Below the pieces are notes generated by a model that saw nothing but the letters and a program-made list of their open reading frames with translations, did not search any database and had not been told where the DNA came from. From contig NC_134026.1 of the NCBI RefSeq assembly GCF_964204645.1, forward strand, positions 24,632,650 through 24,696,649: a stretch of 64,000 nt of DNA. The letters are read 5' to 3'. A program made the translations under genes and the position numbers. Source of the stretch: Tubulanus polymorphus. Taxonomy: Eukaryota; Nemertea; Palaeonemertea; Tubulaniformes; Tubulanidae. Of the stretch, positions 1 through 32,749 are shown one piece after another (the first letter of the stretch is position 1; every line of letters starts with the position of its first letter).

Positions 1-1759
1 TGCGGATATCATCAATCAGCAGATTCATTAGACGTAATTTATCGCTGAACCCAACTAGAATGTACAGACCAGATGGATGGAGTGCGATACTGTAAGCTTC
101 TTCAGCAAACTCCTTATAAAGTTCCAGATTGCTGAAAATTTTCAATAAAAAAATAAGCATTGCAGCTATTGATGTATGCATCTACAATACAAGTTAAATA
201 AACAGATGTTTCACTGACCAGGTTTCGAAATTCCAGATACGAACGGACCGATCCACGGAACATGTTGCAATGAGCGGCTTTCTGATACAGACATCGAGAC
301 CTGACACTTGACTGGAGTGAAATGATTGCGACAGGATTTCAAAGTGGGCTTGATCCCCCTGCTAGAAATGAAATTGGAAACGTAATGAACAGTGTAATCT
401 AAAAGGAGTCAGAAGTTTGGCTTATTTCGAAATGAATAATTACCTTCCCGAGGTCTGCGCTGGATAAAGTGATGCTGTATATTTGATTAGCATCTGTCGT
501 ACAGATGAGAGTTTCCTCAGAGGGACTGACTGTGAGTGATGTGATAACTTGCTGTTCTGATCTGCTAGGATCTGCACTATTTTGATCAGCCGGTACCTGT
601 CAAAAAATGTTTTCCACCATTTACAACAATTTCACAATAACAGTATTACATGCCTTTTGTGAAAAGTATATTTTTTGAAATTTCATACCCTAATTTCTTT
701 TGACTTCCTGAAGTAATCTTTATCATCAGTCTTTTCATAAAGTAAAACGATTCCAGGTCCATAAGAGCATGCAAAACCTTTAGAGAATGAAACTATAGTA
801 GTTATCTGTGGCGGTCCTTTATGAGTTGTGTCATCTTCTGTTATTGAACTCCTGTGAATAATATAAACAAACACTCCACTGAATATTTATGACAATAGTT
901 GAAATGATATCAAAAGAAATTGATAGATAGCCTAGAACTTACCTTTCTTTTTCACCATCTTTCTGAGATAAGGCAATTTGGAATTCATACTTTAACTCTC
1001 CGGATTCAAATAATAAAAGGCGTCCAGTATCTGTCCCAACGACAACTCTTTCATCAGAAACCCAAGCATGACTGAGATAATTCTGCGGTTCTAGTTTCAG
1101 GAAGGTGAACTGCTTCAGATTTCCCTCACTGTAGCGAAACAACTTGAATATACCATGACCGACTACGCATAGTTGAGTATTATCTTGTGGATTGAAAGTC
1201 ACCTAGAATAACAGAAATAAGGAATGATTCATTCAGAAAACTCATCGGAGCTACATGTCATATGCCAAACATTACTATGAATTCTCACCTGATAAACCGG
1301 TGAATTTGTCTGTGGATTTGTTGACTTTGTTGTAGCCATAACCTTTGATTTTTCCCATGTCCAGTAAAGTAAGGTCCAATCTGGACGCCCGCCTTGAGCA
1401 ACTAGATATTTCGAATCGGGTGAGAAAGCAAGGCTAACAAATTCATCTGATTGAACTTCAGTGCTGCTCAGAACTTTCCTACGTCTCAGAGAATGTAGAT
1501 CATATATTGTGATGGTGGCACGTTCTCCTTTTTCAGCAATAGCCACATATCTTCTATTCGGACTGACAGCCATCGCTGTCATTCCATGGCTCTTTTCTGA
1601 AGCTGGAATGAATTTTTGCGACTTCTGGTCGATGTTGTAAAGTATGCAGTTCGCGCCGCATGGATACACAATGGTTTGTTCATCTTGGTAAGCGATGTTT
1701 CCCGTCACTCCTGTTCGCAAACCAAAGATATGGCGGGGCTGTGCCAAAGCAATCGACAT
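1..1759 (-). CDS. CFAP57: CFAP57 (WDR65), N-terminal WD40 part, truncated by window edge
   Basis: Cilia- and flagella-associated protein 57, a long WD-repeat plus coiled-coil protein of motile cilia. Six exons read on the minus strand: 1289-1759, 943-1202, 689-851, 444-596, 219-361 and 1-131; splice phases are consistent throughout. They give about 440 residues, roughly the first third of the family's usual ~1,250. The start [15 protein letters not shown] fits the vertebrate N-terminus, and motifs such as [51 protein letters not shown] and [16 protein letters not shown] follow the order of the known WD40 blades. Codons upstream of the ATG follow a possible acceptor at 1774-1775, so a noncoding first exon may lie further right. 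The coiled-coil C-terminus lies beyond position 1. Identification is by remembered family sequence. Confidence 0.95.
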
Positions 1760-1773
1760 TCTAATGGTCCTTG

Positions 1774-2631
1774 CTGCAATTTGAAAAAAATGGAATTTGA
1801 TGAAAGAAAACAAATTGACAAATTGGAATTGTCAAAAAAAGTCCCCAAAACTAACTACTAAGCCCCTACTAAGGCAAAACCAAAAAATTGTTTTTTTCAA
1901 ATGACTGGTCTGGTAAAAAAAGGCTAAACAATAACAACCAACGGTGCAGGAATTTAGGCCTTCTCTCTACTAACCGTAAAATGAATTCTGAAAGTCGTAC
2001 CTTTACAATCAGCGTATTACATACAGATTTTCCACAAGTTTGCTCCAGTCCAAGTTTGTTGCAAAGTCCGAAGTAATTACTTCCTGGTTACCATGACGCT
2101 CAGGGATAGCGCCCTCTATGTTAGAGTGTATTGACTCTATGCAAGTGCTGATTTATCCATTTATCTGAGTGTTCGAGTCCCATTCTTTCAACGGCACATT
2201 GCTAACTTATTACGACATGACCGTCCTTGTCGTTTGTTAAAACATATGATCGAAATGGCGATATTGATTTTGTGGTCACAAATAATTATATTTCGGCATT
2301 TTTTCTATCTTTTATCTTAGCCCTTTTATTTATCATCATGTATTTTTTGATGAATAAATGTGAATTGAATTGCTAACTTTTTCCAATAATAAGTAAACAA
2401 GAAGTTTTTTTGTCTATCTGTCTATCTTGCCCATTATGTAACTCTGAGTGAAGATATTGCAGGTGATTTTGAGGTTGTAACTGATAATGGTCCAAATATT
2501 GTGCACATTTGGACACATTTGAATGAACGGAGCGGAAATAAACCTGATTGCTGATAGATAATTTGTTTCACTTTTGTGACTGGAGTCGAGACTCACCAGT
2601 GAATGAGAGGTGCTGACTTGTTGTGGTCAAA
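1774..2631. promoter_or_regulatory. divergent promoter region between CFAP57 and ALKBH7
   Basis: About 860 bp separate the two start codons, which point away from each other. I see no coding exon with family resemblance here; the short open frames on the plus strand near 1.6-2.1 kb look fortuitous. The stretch presumably holds 5' UTRs and a shared or paired promoter. No TATA box stands out convincingly. Confidence 0.5.
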
Positions 2632-3992
2632 ATGTTCAGCTTCCTAAATGGAAGGGTTTGTATTGTCCTTGATAAACTATTAATCAAAAGAGTGCAGAGT
2701 GTATTAAAACAACTTGGACCCGTATTGTATTGCTCTTCTAAATCGTCTTCAAATACCAATACACCGGTATCATCGACATCAGTGACTTTAAATAATGAAA
2801 ATTCATCAAATAACACTAACACTAACAGTCTGTTTGGTGGTATAGACACAGCTTCGATTGCCGATTATTGTACCGACGATGGAGAATTGGATCCAATTCT
2901 TTGGTATAATGAGCCGAGTGATCGTGAAACTGGATTGCAAATAGCGAAGGACTTGCACGTGTACGAGGAATTCTTAAGCGACGATGAAGAGAAGAAACTT
3001 TGCAGCGAAATTGAGCCATATATTTCCCGATTACATTATGAATATGATCACTGGGACAATGTGAGTTTAGGAATTTTGGTAATTTATGTTGAGTCTCAGT
3101 TGAAGAAAAAATCTGTAAATGCTTGAAGGGCAAGAGATTAAAAAGTTGCCCTTTATATTTTGGTCCTATATATATTTATACTATCTAATTTCCCAATTGT
3201 TTTAGTGACAGGTGAATTCTCTTTTCTAGGCAATTCACGGATTTCGAGAAACGGAAAAGAAACATTGGAGCCAAGAAAATAACATAATTATTCAAAGAAT
3301 GAAAGATATTGCCTTTCCTCCTGGTGATATTTTGTTGCCATATGTTCATGTTCTGGATGTAGCTAAAAATGGATATATTAAACCACATATCGACAGTACA
3401 AGGGTATGTATGAAATTCAAGAGCACCGTTAGTAAATCCAATGAGAGGAAAGTTACTTATTCACTCTTCTGTTTTTCTTTGATAGTTTTGTGGGAGTATA
3501 ATTGCTGGTATATGTCTTCTTTCCCCGTGTGTTATGAAACTAGTCCATGAGAAGAATCCTGAAAAATGGGTTAAAGTCTTACTGAAACAACGAGCTTTGT
3601 ACATTATGAAGTGAGTATATATACGTTGAATTACCAGTATATACAATTTTATATACTATCTATATTGGTACTATGCTGATTTTGTACCACAGCCAGTTGC
3701 TAAAGTGTAGCTCATGTTATGTTCTATGATTGTGGTGAGCTTCAAGGTCATTTATTACTTTATTTATTCACCGGGGCGTAGATTGTCATACATTACACCA
3801 AGTTGGCATAGTGTCCCTGGACCCCTTGTTTCACTGTTTCATTACTTTTATTTCCTCAGGGGGTTGGCCAGATATGACTACACACACGCAATTCTGTCTG
3901 AAGAAGAATCGATATTCAAAGGTGCTGTTGTTCCAAGGGACAGACGAATTTCAATAATCTGCAGAAATGAAAAACAAGATGATGATGACTGA
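2632..3992 (+). CDS. ALKBH7: ALKBH7, mitochondrial AlkB-family 2-oxoglutarate/Fe(II) dioxygenase
   Basis: Four exons: 2632-3060, 3230-3403, 3486-3610 and 3860-3992, giving about 286 residues (human ~221). The catalytic fold is clear: the iron ligands H and D sit in [11 protein letters not shown] across exon 2, the distal H in [14 protein letters not shown] of exon 4, and the 2-oxoglutarate-binding arginines in [10 protein letters not shown]. In mammals ALKBH7 is a mitochondrial-matrix protein linked to programmed necrosis and fatty-acid metabolism rather than to direct DNA repair. The extra length is an N-terminal Ser/Thr/Asn-rich linker (about residues 35-75) after a short basic hydrophobic start that could be a mitochondrial presequence. 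I chose the ATG at 2632; an in-frame GTG nine bases earlier is not needed. The gene ends in an acidic DDDD tail before TGA. Confidence 0.96.
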
Positions 3993-4444
3993 TTAAATAT
4001 TTTTGATTTGACGGTGCGTTTGCTTCTGATTTTTAGACAGTTGCAAGATCAAGCTTAAACAGGATTGTTTCATGTTAATAATCACAATATCCTTCTTGTG
4101 TTTAATTGAAAAAAGTATACAAAAGAATCTACCATCTCAAATTCTGATTGCAGGAAAGTTGGGGATTCATTTGTACTTTCATCGATTTTGTGATGTATCA
4201 TCACTTAATATTGCATGAAATTTATTCTTGATATTTTATTGGCAGCCAGTATCAGTAATAGTGTTCATTGGAATTGAAAAAATGAATGTTGTGAAATGTA
4301 AGATTGTCTGTACTTATACAGCTTAATAACCTTGCGTTTTATTGCAAAATTAACTTGTATATGCACTTGTTGAATAAGCGTACATAAATATTACATGTAT
4401 TATTTACCACATTTGCATTACTGTTTAGTTGAATAATTACATTC

Positions 4445-4450
4445 AATAAA
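4445..4450 (+). terminator. poly(A) signal for ALKBH7
   Basis: AATAAA about 450 bp after the ALKBH7 stop, followed by a T-rich stretch with tgt motifs; a plausible mRNA 3' end. Confidence 0.5.
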
Positions 4451-4745
4451 TGTTTCGTTATTTCTAAATTTGTATTTATTGTTTCAATTATTTTTGATTA
4501 TTCATGTGGATGCTTGAGATTTGAGAGAAGGTCCAGTACTTAATCATCTACGAGGAACAGTAGGAATTAAATGTTGACCTGGTTTCTATTACATGGTGCC
4601 TTGTCATGTGTTCAGTTGCATCTAATGATTTACCAGTATGGACAAATTCCTAGGATTTCATTCTAGTGTCGATCAAAATACCAATCGGTACTTGCCTACC
4701 CAAACTTCATTAAAATATCTGGATGCAATAAAATCTAACACAAAC

Positions 4746-7036
4746 TTTATTTATACACATTCTTTATTCAACAACTGTGAGCTTTGTGTACAATTTTTGC
4801 AATACACAAAAATAACCCATAGTTAGGTATAAGTAATAAGGTCTACACATCACTGAGAATGAAAGACTGTAGCTATGTACACATAAAAAAACAAGAGTAC
4901 TCGTACATCTGTACAAAAATAAGTGGAAAATTTTGAGACCTGGAAACCTTTCACGATGTTAAAACATAATTCGTATCCATATACACTATCACACAACTTG
5001 AACTCAAGTAAGGTCACTACTCAGCCGATGGGTGGCAAGTTGTCTCAAAATTTATTTGCCCAACTTGTAGGAACATTTAGGATGCCTCTTCATCCATTGA
5101 TAATATTCACATGACCCAGTTTTATGGTCAATCATCAAAGTTTTGCCTCAGTTGAGCAAATGATCAAACTCACAGTTGATTTAGGGCCAAGTTTTCCTTA
5201 GCTGATACATGATTTCAGTAAACTTAACAACAGTTGCTGATAATGAATGACAATATTATATATTTCCTACAAGCAGCAGTTGATGTTCTTTAGTTGAATT
5301 TAGTGAAACATGATCACAACATATTTAGCGAACCCTATTCAACACATATAATGTTAAGAAAAACATACACATTTGGCAGAAAAGCTAGTCGTAGCCACCA
5401 TGCTCGATGAATACTTCTATTAGAATTTTCAATAATACAACAATTCATAGAATTTTCCTTAATATACATACAATCAATTAACATATTCTCTATACACATG
5501 AATCTTTTCTCTGAGTATTCAGTAACATATTTAACCAAATAAAATACAGCTTTTTGAGCACTATCCACTAAATATATACCATACTAATGCCAAAGGTTCT
5601 GATAAAACCAATTTAAGAATTTTCTTTAACAGTATATTGAACTCAATACTAAATGGTTCACACATAGAGTATGAGGCTACTATGTCATGTTGTATTGACT
5701 CAGAGAGAGCTCAGAAAAATTCATACTGAAGCCTGATTTAGATATACATGAAGTATTTGGTAAAATATACCGGTACATTCAACAGTTAACCTGTACAAAT
5801 CAAACTAATTCTGCATTATTTTCCAAAGCTATCATTGAGTATCCATCATTCTATACATATCAATATCAACTTATATCTGCAGGTTACATAATTCTATTCG
5901 TAAATGTTTAGGGTACACATGTATTTTAGATTAAAATGACAACAATTCTAGAAAGCTTCAAATCATACACGACAGTCAGTTAATCAAGCATATGCAAAGA
6001 GAGATTCTTCAGAAAACTGGGTGAGTATTTTGATTCACGACTCAACTCATAGTAGTAACCCAAAATACAAGACTTTCTGGTGATGTGTGTTTGCTCTCTA
6101 ACAATGATTTCTAGATATTTACTAAAGCTGTTTTTATGAAATTACAAAAATATCTAATCGTTCAACGCAAGAAGCATTTCCTGGCAAGAGAAAATAGATA
6201 TTCAAAAAAATCTTTCCTGATGAAGTTACCCCCAATCATTTCCTTCTAAAATACATACAAATCTAACCCTTATGATTTCCATCCATTTCTATGGAAGATT
6301 TGAGATCACTTTTTTCAGGAACACATGTACATACATATACTTTGAGGTGCATCGTGGCACTTTCTAAAACACAACTTATCTATTCCACATAAAAATTTGG
6401 AATACCGGTATACCTAAATTCATTATTTACAAACACGTTTGACATTGCAAACCTATGCAGTAACATTTACACTTATTTACAAAACTCAAGTGGCTTGTGA
6501 CATAAAATCTTTCACTGGGAGTTCAAACTCCAATGTTATAGACCACACACAAAACTAACTCCCCTTACCTTTCTATATGCCAAAAGGATGGTTTTCAACA
6601 CATCCCAAATTAAAAATCTCAATTATTTTAATATCACAGTCAACAAATCTTCATACACCATAGTTGGACATGGTGAACTGAATTAAACGAAATAGCATAC
6701 ATATCAGTGTGTAGGCAAGTAATACAAAAACTCTATCATTTAGAATAGGGCTATCTATCCTTTAGATCAATCTAACAAGAGCATACCAAATACATTTCGA
6801 AGCTCTAAAGATTGCAAAATTTCATAAATAAATACACAAATGAAGGGTTTACATATAGATATACATGTATACATCGGTATATATGTATGGTACATGTATA
6901 ATGATTGTAGTGTTTTACAGTATCACTATTCAATATTTCAAGTTCTAATTGCCTATTAGCCATGATATGCGAGTTCAACACAATGAAGCTGCAAGTGTGT
7001 AGCTACCTGGTACACTATTTTGTTTTATGAACACAT
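4746..7036 (-). other. probable long MAST 3' UTR
   Basis: There are 2.3 kb of AT-rich DNA between the MAST stop and the end of ALKBH7, with no exon I can support. Minus-strand AATAAA signals lie at 4746-4751 and 4763-4768, only about 300 bp from the presumed ALKBH7 poly(A) site. The simplest reading is one long MAST 3' UTR in a tail-to-tail arrangement. The short open frames in this stretch have no recognisable content. Confidence 0.45.
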
Positions 7037-27546
<20,510 letters not shown>

Positions 27547-28684
27547 CTGAAAAATATAATAAATCAGAAATATTTATTAACTCCAGTTTTCATATCACGT
27601 GTCTCCAATAAAATCGCATGGAATGTTTTTACGATGTGTTTGCGTGCATATTTGTTGACATATTCAAAAACCTTTTATTGCGCACGAGAAAAATTAACCG
27701 ACAAAGTCTATTCGACCGCTGCATGATCGCGTCATAGCTGAGCTATGATTGCGACCAAATTACCCAACAGCTTACCAAATATATGTAATAAGCAACTGCA
27801 AGAATTTGTCTTATCCTGTCACAAGAGTATAAGCTTAACGCGCACCGCTATCGCATTAACGCCACACATATCCAAAATGGCGCTGATATTAACCACTTGG
27901 TATTCTGAACGAGATGCTACCCCATGCGTCAACCCAGACCCAGCATCTAATGAATAAATATTCTCCGTAATCCAGCGTACACAGGTGGATGAATTTCGAA
28001 TTTATCAATAACAAATGTCGAGATATAATTATCAACTTTCTGTCCACACTCCTCGCAGGCAGACCTGTACCGAATATTGAATACTTATCACAAAGCGATT
28101 CTGAATATAAAGCGATTAATGACTGAATATATAGAGTTTTGAAAAGCTTTTTTTCGAGTTGCCAAAATTTTTATTTCTGTATTTTCATGTTGACGACTTA
28201 TTGATGAAACGATCGGCGGCAAATTCCAATTCGACGTGGTTATTGATTACTGATTTATCACTGGGGTGATGGCATCATTGGCATTTAATCCTGATACCAT
28301 ACCAGTCATCCATGTGCCTAGCTACAAAAGCAGGTTTCTGATATGGAGTTATTGGTTAGAACCAAGCCGAGTATAAAGCAATAATTTGAAGCAACGATCC
28401 TCGCATCGAGGCATATTTCATGGCTGTCCATAAAGACCGATCAATCTACGAGATTTTTTTCATCATAACTAGAACGAATAGAACCAGTGAAGCAGTGATG
28501 TGGATTAGAAAGTAAAGAAGAAGTGACTCGGATGGGAGAGAGTAAAGAGATAAGAAAGCCGATTCAGTTCCATCGCCATCTGGTGATTAAAAGAGGAACT
28601 AATTGAATAAGTAAAGAGGAGGCTGGGATACTCGGTCATATATATATATATACAGAATACCCATATGATATAATTGTAATTTAC

Positions 28685-28768
28685 CTCTAATCGCACCCTT
28701 CTCTTTGCCATTCTCAATTCATAATCATATCCACTCCATGTTAGTCCTCTGCGAAGTCGCGTCGACAT
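28685..28768 (-). CDS. MAST: MAST alternative first coding exon (28.7 kb)
   Basis: 28 codons, MSTRLRRGLTWSGYDYELRM and a basic end, from ATG at 28768 to a GTAAAT donor in phase 0, matching the next common exon at 27348-27546 (phase 0). A possible acceptor just upstream would put the exon out of frame with the 29.5-kb exon, which favours use as a separate first exon. Confidence 0.6.
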
Positions 28769-29494
28769 ATTGTCTGTCAAAACGTTTAGGGCAACATTAC
28801 GCAAAAACTAAAGGAGTCCATTCTACGACCAGATTAGTAATAACTTCACGCAACAGTACTTCATTATTTCAATAATAATACTACATGGCCGGTCAAGTGA
28901 TTTTCTACATGTTTCACGAGGATTAATTTGCTAAAATCCACAACTCTATACTCTACGCACTGCACAATCATAGTCTAGGAACTATAATAATTATAGCCAA
29001 CCGTAAACACAGACCAGTATTGGAGGTGACCCATTTCGATTGATATGGGTACAGCAAGAGATAATGCCGGTTTCGGTATAGCACACATGAACAATGATTG
29101 TCTACCTAAACAGGACACAGTTTGAAAAACTAATCCAAACCATTTATGTCGCATAAAGTTCAAAAAACCTCCACGGGGTAAAAAGTTTATCCTGTTTTGA
29201 AATTCTGTGAAATATCCAAATTGAGAAGATATTTCAGTTAATATTTACGAATTAATCCCCAATCATTTCCAATTTACAAATTTGAAGAAAAGCTTCCAGT
29301 ATGATAATGTTCCACACAGACATCTAATCTTATTGAGTCATGAAAATTTAAAAATGATGATATAAGAATCTTTTCGACAATAGGCCTAAAGAGACATTTT
29401 GAAAATAAAATATTAGAGAAACGGGTTATTTCCTTCTGACAAAATGTTACGAAACCAAAAACGAATGATTTCATTTTTCTAGATGAAAACCTAC

Positions 29495-29614
29495 CAGAAG
29501 TTTGGCACTATGTACGCGTGGTATATCGATACAATCCGAGATACGAACGCGTAACGTGATTCCTCGCCGCCTTACAATCACGGGAACCTCTTCCTCGTAG
29601 ATAGTTGAATTCAT
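29495..29614 (-). CDS. MAST: MAST alternative first coding exon (29.5 kb)
   Basis: 40 codons from ATG at 29614 (MNSTIYEEEVPVIVRRRGIT...) to a GTAGGT donor in phase 0, compatible with the common exon at 27348-27546. The composition is protein-like (acidic then basic). I do not recognise it as a known domain. This start was used for the 1,424-aa length estimate. Confidence 0.62.
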
Positions 29615-32596
29615 ATTTGCTACTTTATCCGCTGACAAAATATCGTCATGTTGACGGAGGTATTCCTATTCACAGAATGTTTCCGCTATACTAATTAAAA
29701 CCACAGAAATACACCTCACAAGTCCAGTAAACGCCTTTTCAATTCCATTAGGCTTTATTGTTTATGACTAAACGGTAGACCGAGTCAACAGTCCAATCAG
29801 GAACGGAATCGTACTCCTACTGAATTTACCTGAGTTCAAGAATAAACCAGCAGATAATGCTCTGTTGAAATAGAGAGAGAACGATATAAACAGTTTCAAA
29901 CTCTCTCGGTTTCTCTCATGTCTACAGTTTCGCTTCACTATGATACCCAGTATTGCCACATCTTGCTTTCACTCCAACAAGAAAAATACTATGTATGTGT
30001 GTGAAGAGATTCCACCATGTCATCGTACAGAAAAACGGGCACAACTATTTGAGCGGTGTTTTCACAACTGAGTCTCGCTGAAAACCTAGAATGTAATCTT
30101 CGTAGAGGCCTACCCGGCGGAAACTATATTCAGACTAGATCGCGAAGAAGCAACTGCTCCTCAGCTGTTTCTATCCAGTTCCTTTCAGAACACGCGATGT
30201 CCTCCAGTAAATTATGGTATTTTTTATCTCTAATTCCAATAGTTTCATTGAGTGCGCTTCGTGATCTTCTTACGAGCTATTCCACAATCGGAATGTCATC
30301 ATAGTCTCATAAAAAACTGTGCGAACATACCCGCCGTGTCAATATCTATCTTAATTCAAGTATTATTTATACATCGGCAGTTCTTATCATATCAAATATT
30401 GAGAAGTAAGCCAGCACCAACGGTGTTAGCTCTTCGATGAATGATCAACTAAAGTATGATATTTCTATCAAATGAAATGTATGCCTGCTGATAATATGCA
30501 AAATCTGTTGACGTCAACTTGTTATTTATGACATGTCTAGAAGCCATGATTTTGCTACTGATTGTCACTGATAGATTGAAGACTTTATTTCTTTGACATT
30601 TTCACCATCAGACAATGACTTGTTCTTACGCTCCACCTGAAAGAAATACGATGCAAAGCTAACACTTTTAACGGAGATCGCACAGAATGATGTCAACTTC
30701 AATTTCTTGATTCATCTAGAAAACATCAGGCTGATACATAGAAAGATATCTACAGTACAGTAAATCTTTTCTTTTGGAATGACAGGAGGTTCACTGTGCA
30801 GTCAGAAATAATCTTTATACTTTGTTGCAGGCGTACGTTTCAACATCAACATGTTCACAATCATGTTCACAATACAATGTTTTACATGCGTGGGTGAAAA
30901 AGACTTCTGTGTAAATTCAATTACGAGTAAAAACTCATAAGAAATTGCCATAAGACGTTGCCGGGAAAGGTCGTTCCGTTTTCAGCGATCTAAAATAAAG
31001 ATCATAGAACTAGAATGGAAATAACGCCACAGATGAGATAGGAACAAAGCAGAGCAAATACTGAAATTGAAGTTCCAAGAACAAAAATATGGATCAATCG
31101 CTTAACGACCAGGGACTGCTTCGAGAGCCTTGTACAAAATGTCACTATCGTCAAGTCGAGTATATTCTCACATGAATCAACCCCGCAAAAGATTAAGCCT
31201 CTGATTTGCGCGGCCATCAAGGGAAGGACGCTCGTCAACTGTGAAGTGACTGAATAATGCCTGAAGTTAACATACAGACAGACGTGTTTCCCATCGATGT
31301 TCTTCAGTTCAGCGAAAGTATCAGCCACGTCTGAAAAGCTCTCTTCAGCCCCTCTCTGCTAGAGAAAGCAGTTTCCTGAAATTTTCTATGATGTAATACT
31401 TTCCTGAATAGAGATCAAAACATGAAACAGACGCTTGTTCAGTGAAAGAAAGTTGCTTTGTGTTTCATTGCATTTCAGTTCTGTTTTGAAGATCGCGGTT
31501 TTCGCTGCTGGAGCTGCTGTGAATAAGACAAAGCGACGACTGTTTAAACACAAGAGTGAAGTTGAAAGAAAGAGAAATGCCAAGAGTTAACAGCAAATTG
31601 AATGGATTTTTGTGGAGGCAGATTTAGAAACTGACTCTAATAACATGAAGATATAAGACACACCCAAGATTTTTATTCGATGAAAACAAAGAGATATTTT
31701 ATCCTGAACCAATTCAGACACTTACTGAACAACAGACCTACAGGGTACATGTACTGTTATAAAAAGGACGATCTATGCTTCAATCTATTTCTAGATATAC
31801 ATAGACGACTACGTCATCAAAATAACATTAATCTCGTAAGATAATTTTCTGATATCGAGTAACAGTGCCACCACCATTACGCCATCTGGTAGCTATATCG
31901 CTTACTAGCAAGTCTTGGTTTTTTGTTCTGAACATAGATGGAGCATAAACTTTGATTTGACATTTGATCACATAAAGAATATAGGCCCTATGTATTCAAT
32001 TTAATGATTTCAATTCCCGACAATAAAAACATCAAGTATAAACTTTGTCAGAAATGAGATAATTCATTGGACAATTTTTACATTCTTCAATTAATCTATA
32101 CTGATAGAAGATGAATACTAATTGTAATTCGTTCAACAGTTCTATTTTTGGCGTATGTTTAAGTCCTCCCTTGAGGTAAACTCATGCAAATACGAGACCC
32201 AGAAGGCAGATAAATTCTCTCGTTGACATTAACACGAGACATTACAACAGCACCAAAGATGTTAACAGTACTTCAAAATGCCTGTTGGGAAAGTGTTTTC
32301 ATAATGAATGCAGCAGAAAAAAGCATTAACTGAAAGAGCGTGACCCTTTATTATAAAATGGTTCGGATTCACAACAGCTTTTAATGTGCAGAACCTGATA
32401 CAACGGGGCATTACCTCCACTAAAAGCCTGCAAGAGTAAAATTGACAATGACAGCTTCTTCAGTTTACTGAAATAATGGCAGCACGGCAGATAGAATGTG
32501 TAAAGCAGTAATGAGTGCATATTTTCGGTCTTTGCGCACAATATTGCGGATAATTTCTATTTGATAAAAGCTTGCGTTGTGATTTAACCACCTTAC

Positions 32597-32749
32597 ATCT
32601 GGAAGCCTAATAGCGTAATATCGACAGCAACTCGGATATTCAACATCATAATGATTCACATAACGACTGCATAGCTGTAAATGTTGTCTCCAAGGGAACC
32701 ATGGACACGATTTTTCATTTTTCCATGAGTAGTATGGAGTATATACCAT
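32597..32749 (-). CDS. possible MAST alternative first coding exon (32.6 kb)
   Basis: 51 codons from ATG at 32749 (MVYTPYYSWKNEKSCPWFPW...), rich in Tyr, Trp and Cys, ending in LPD before a GTAAGG donor in phase 0. Phase-compatible with the common exon at 27348-27546, but with no family resemblance; chance is a real possibility. Confidence 0.3.

Noticed and set aside
29768-29959. Further MAST first exon (ATG at 29959, donor GTAAAT)
   Set aside because: Its phase 1 would not fit the next common exon at 27348-27546 (phase 0); it would have to skip to 26499-26581, so chance is more likely.
31002-31328. 108-codon minus-strand ORF with a hydrophobic C-terminus
   Set aside because: No splice sites, family resemblance or poly(A) signal; similar lengths occur by chance in this AT-rich stretch.
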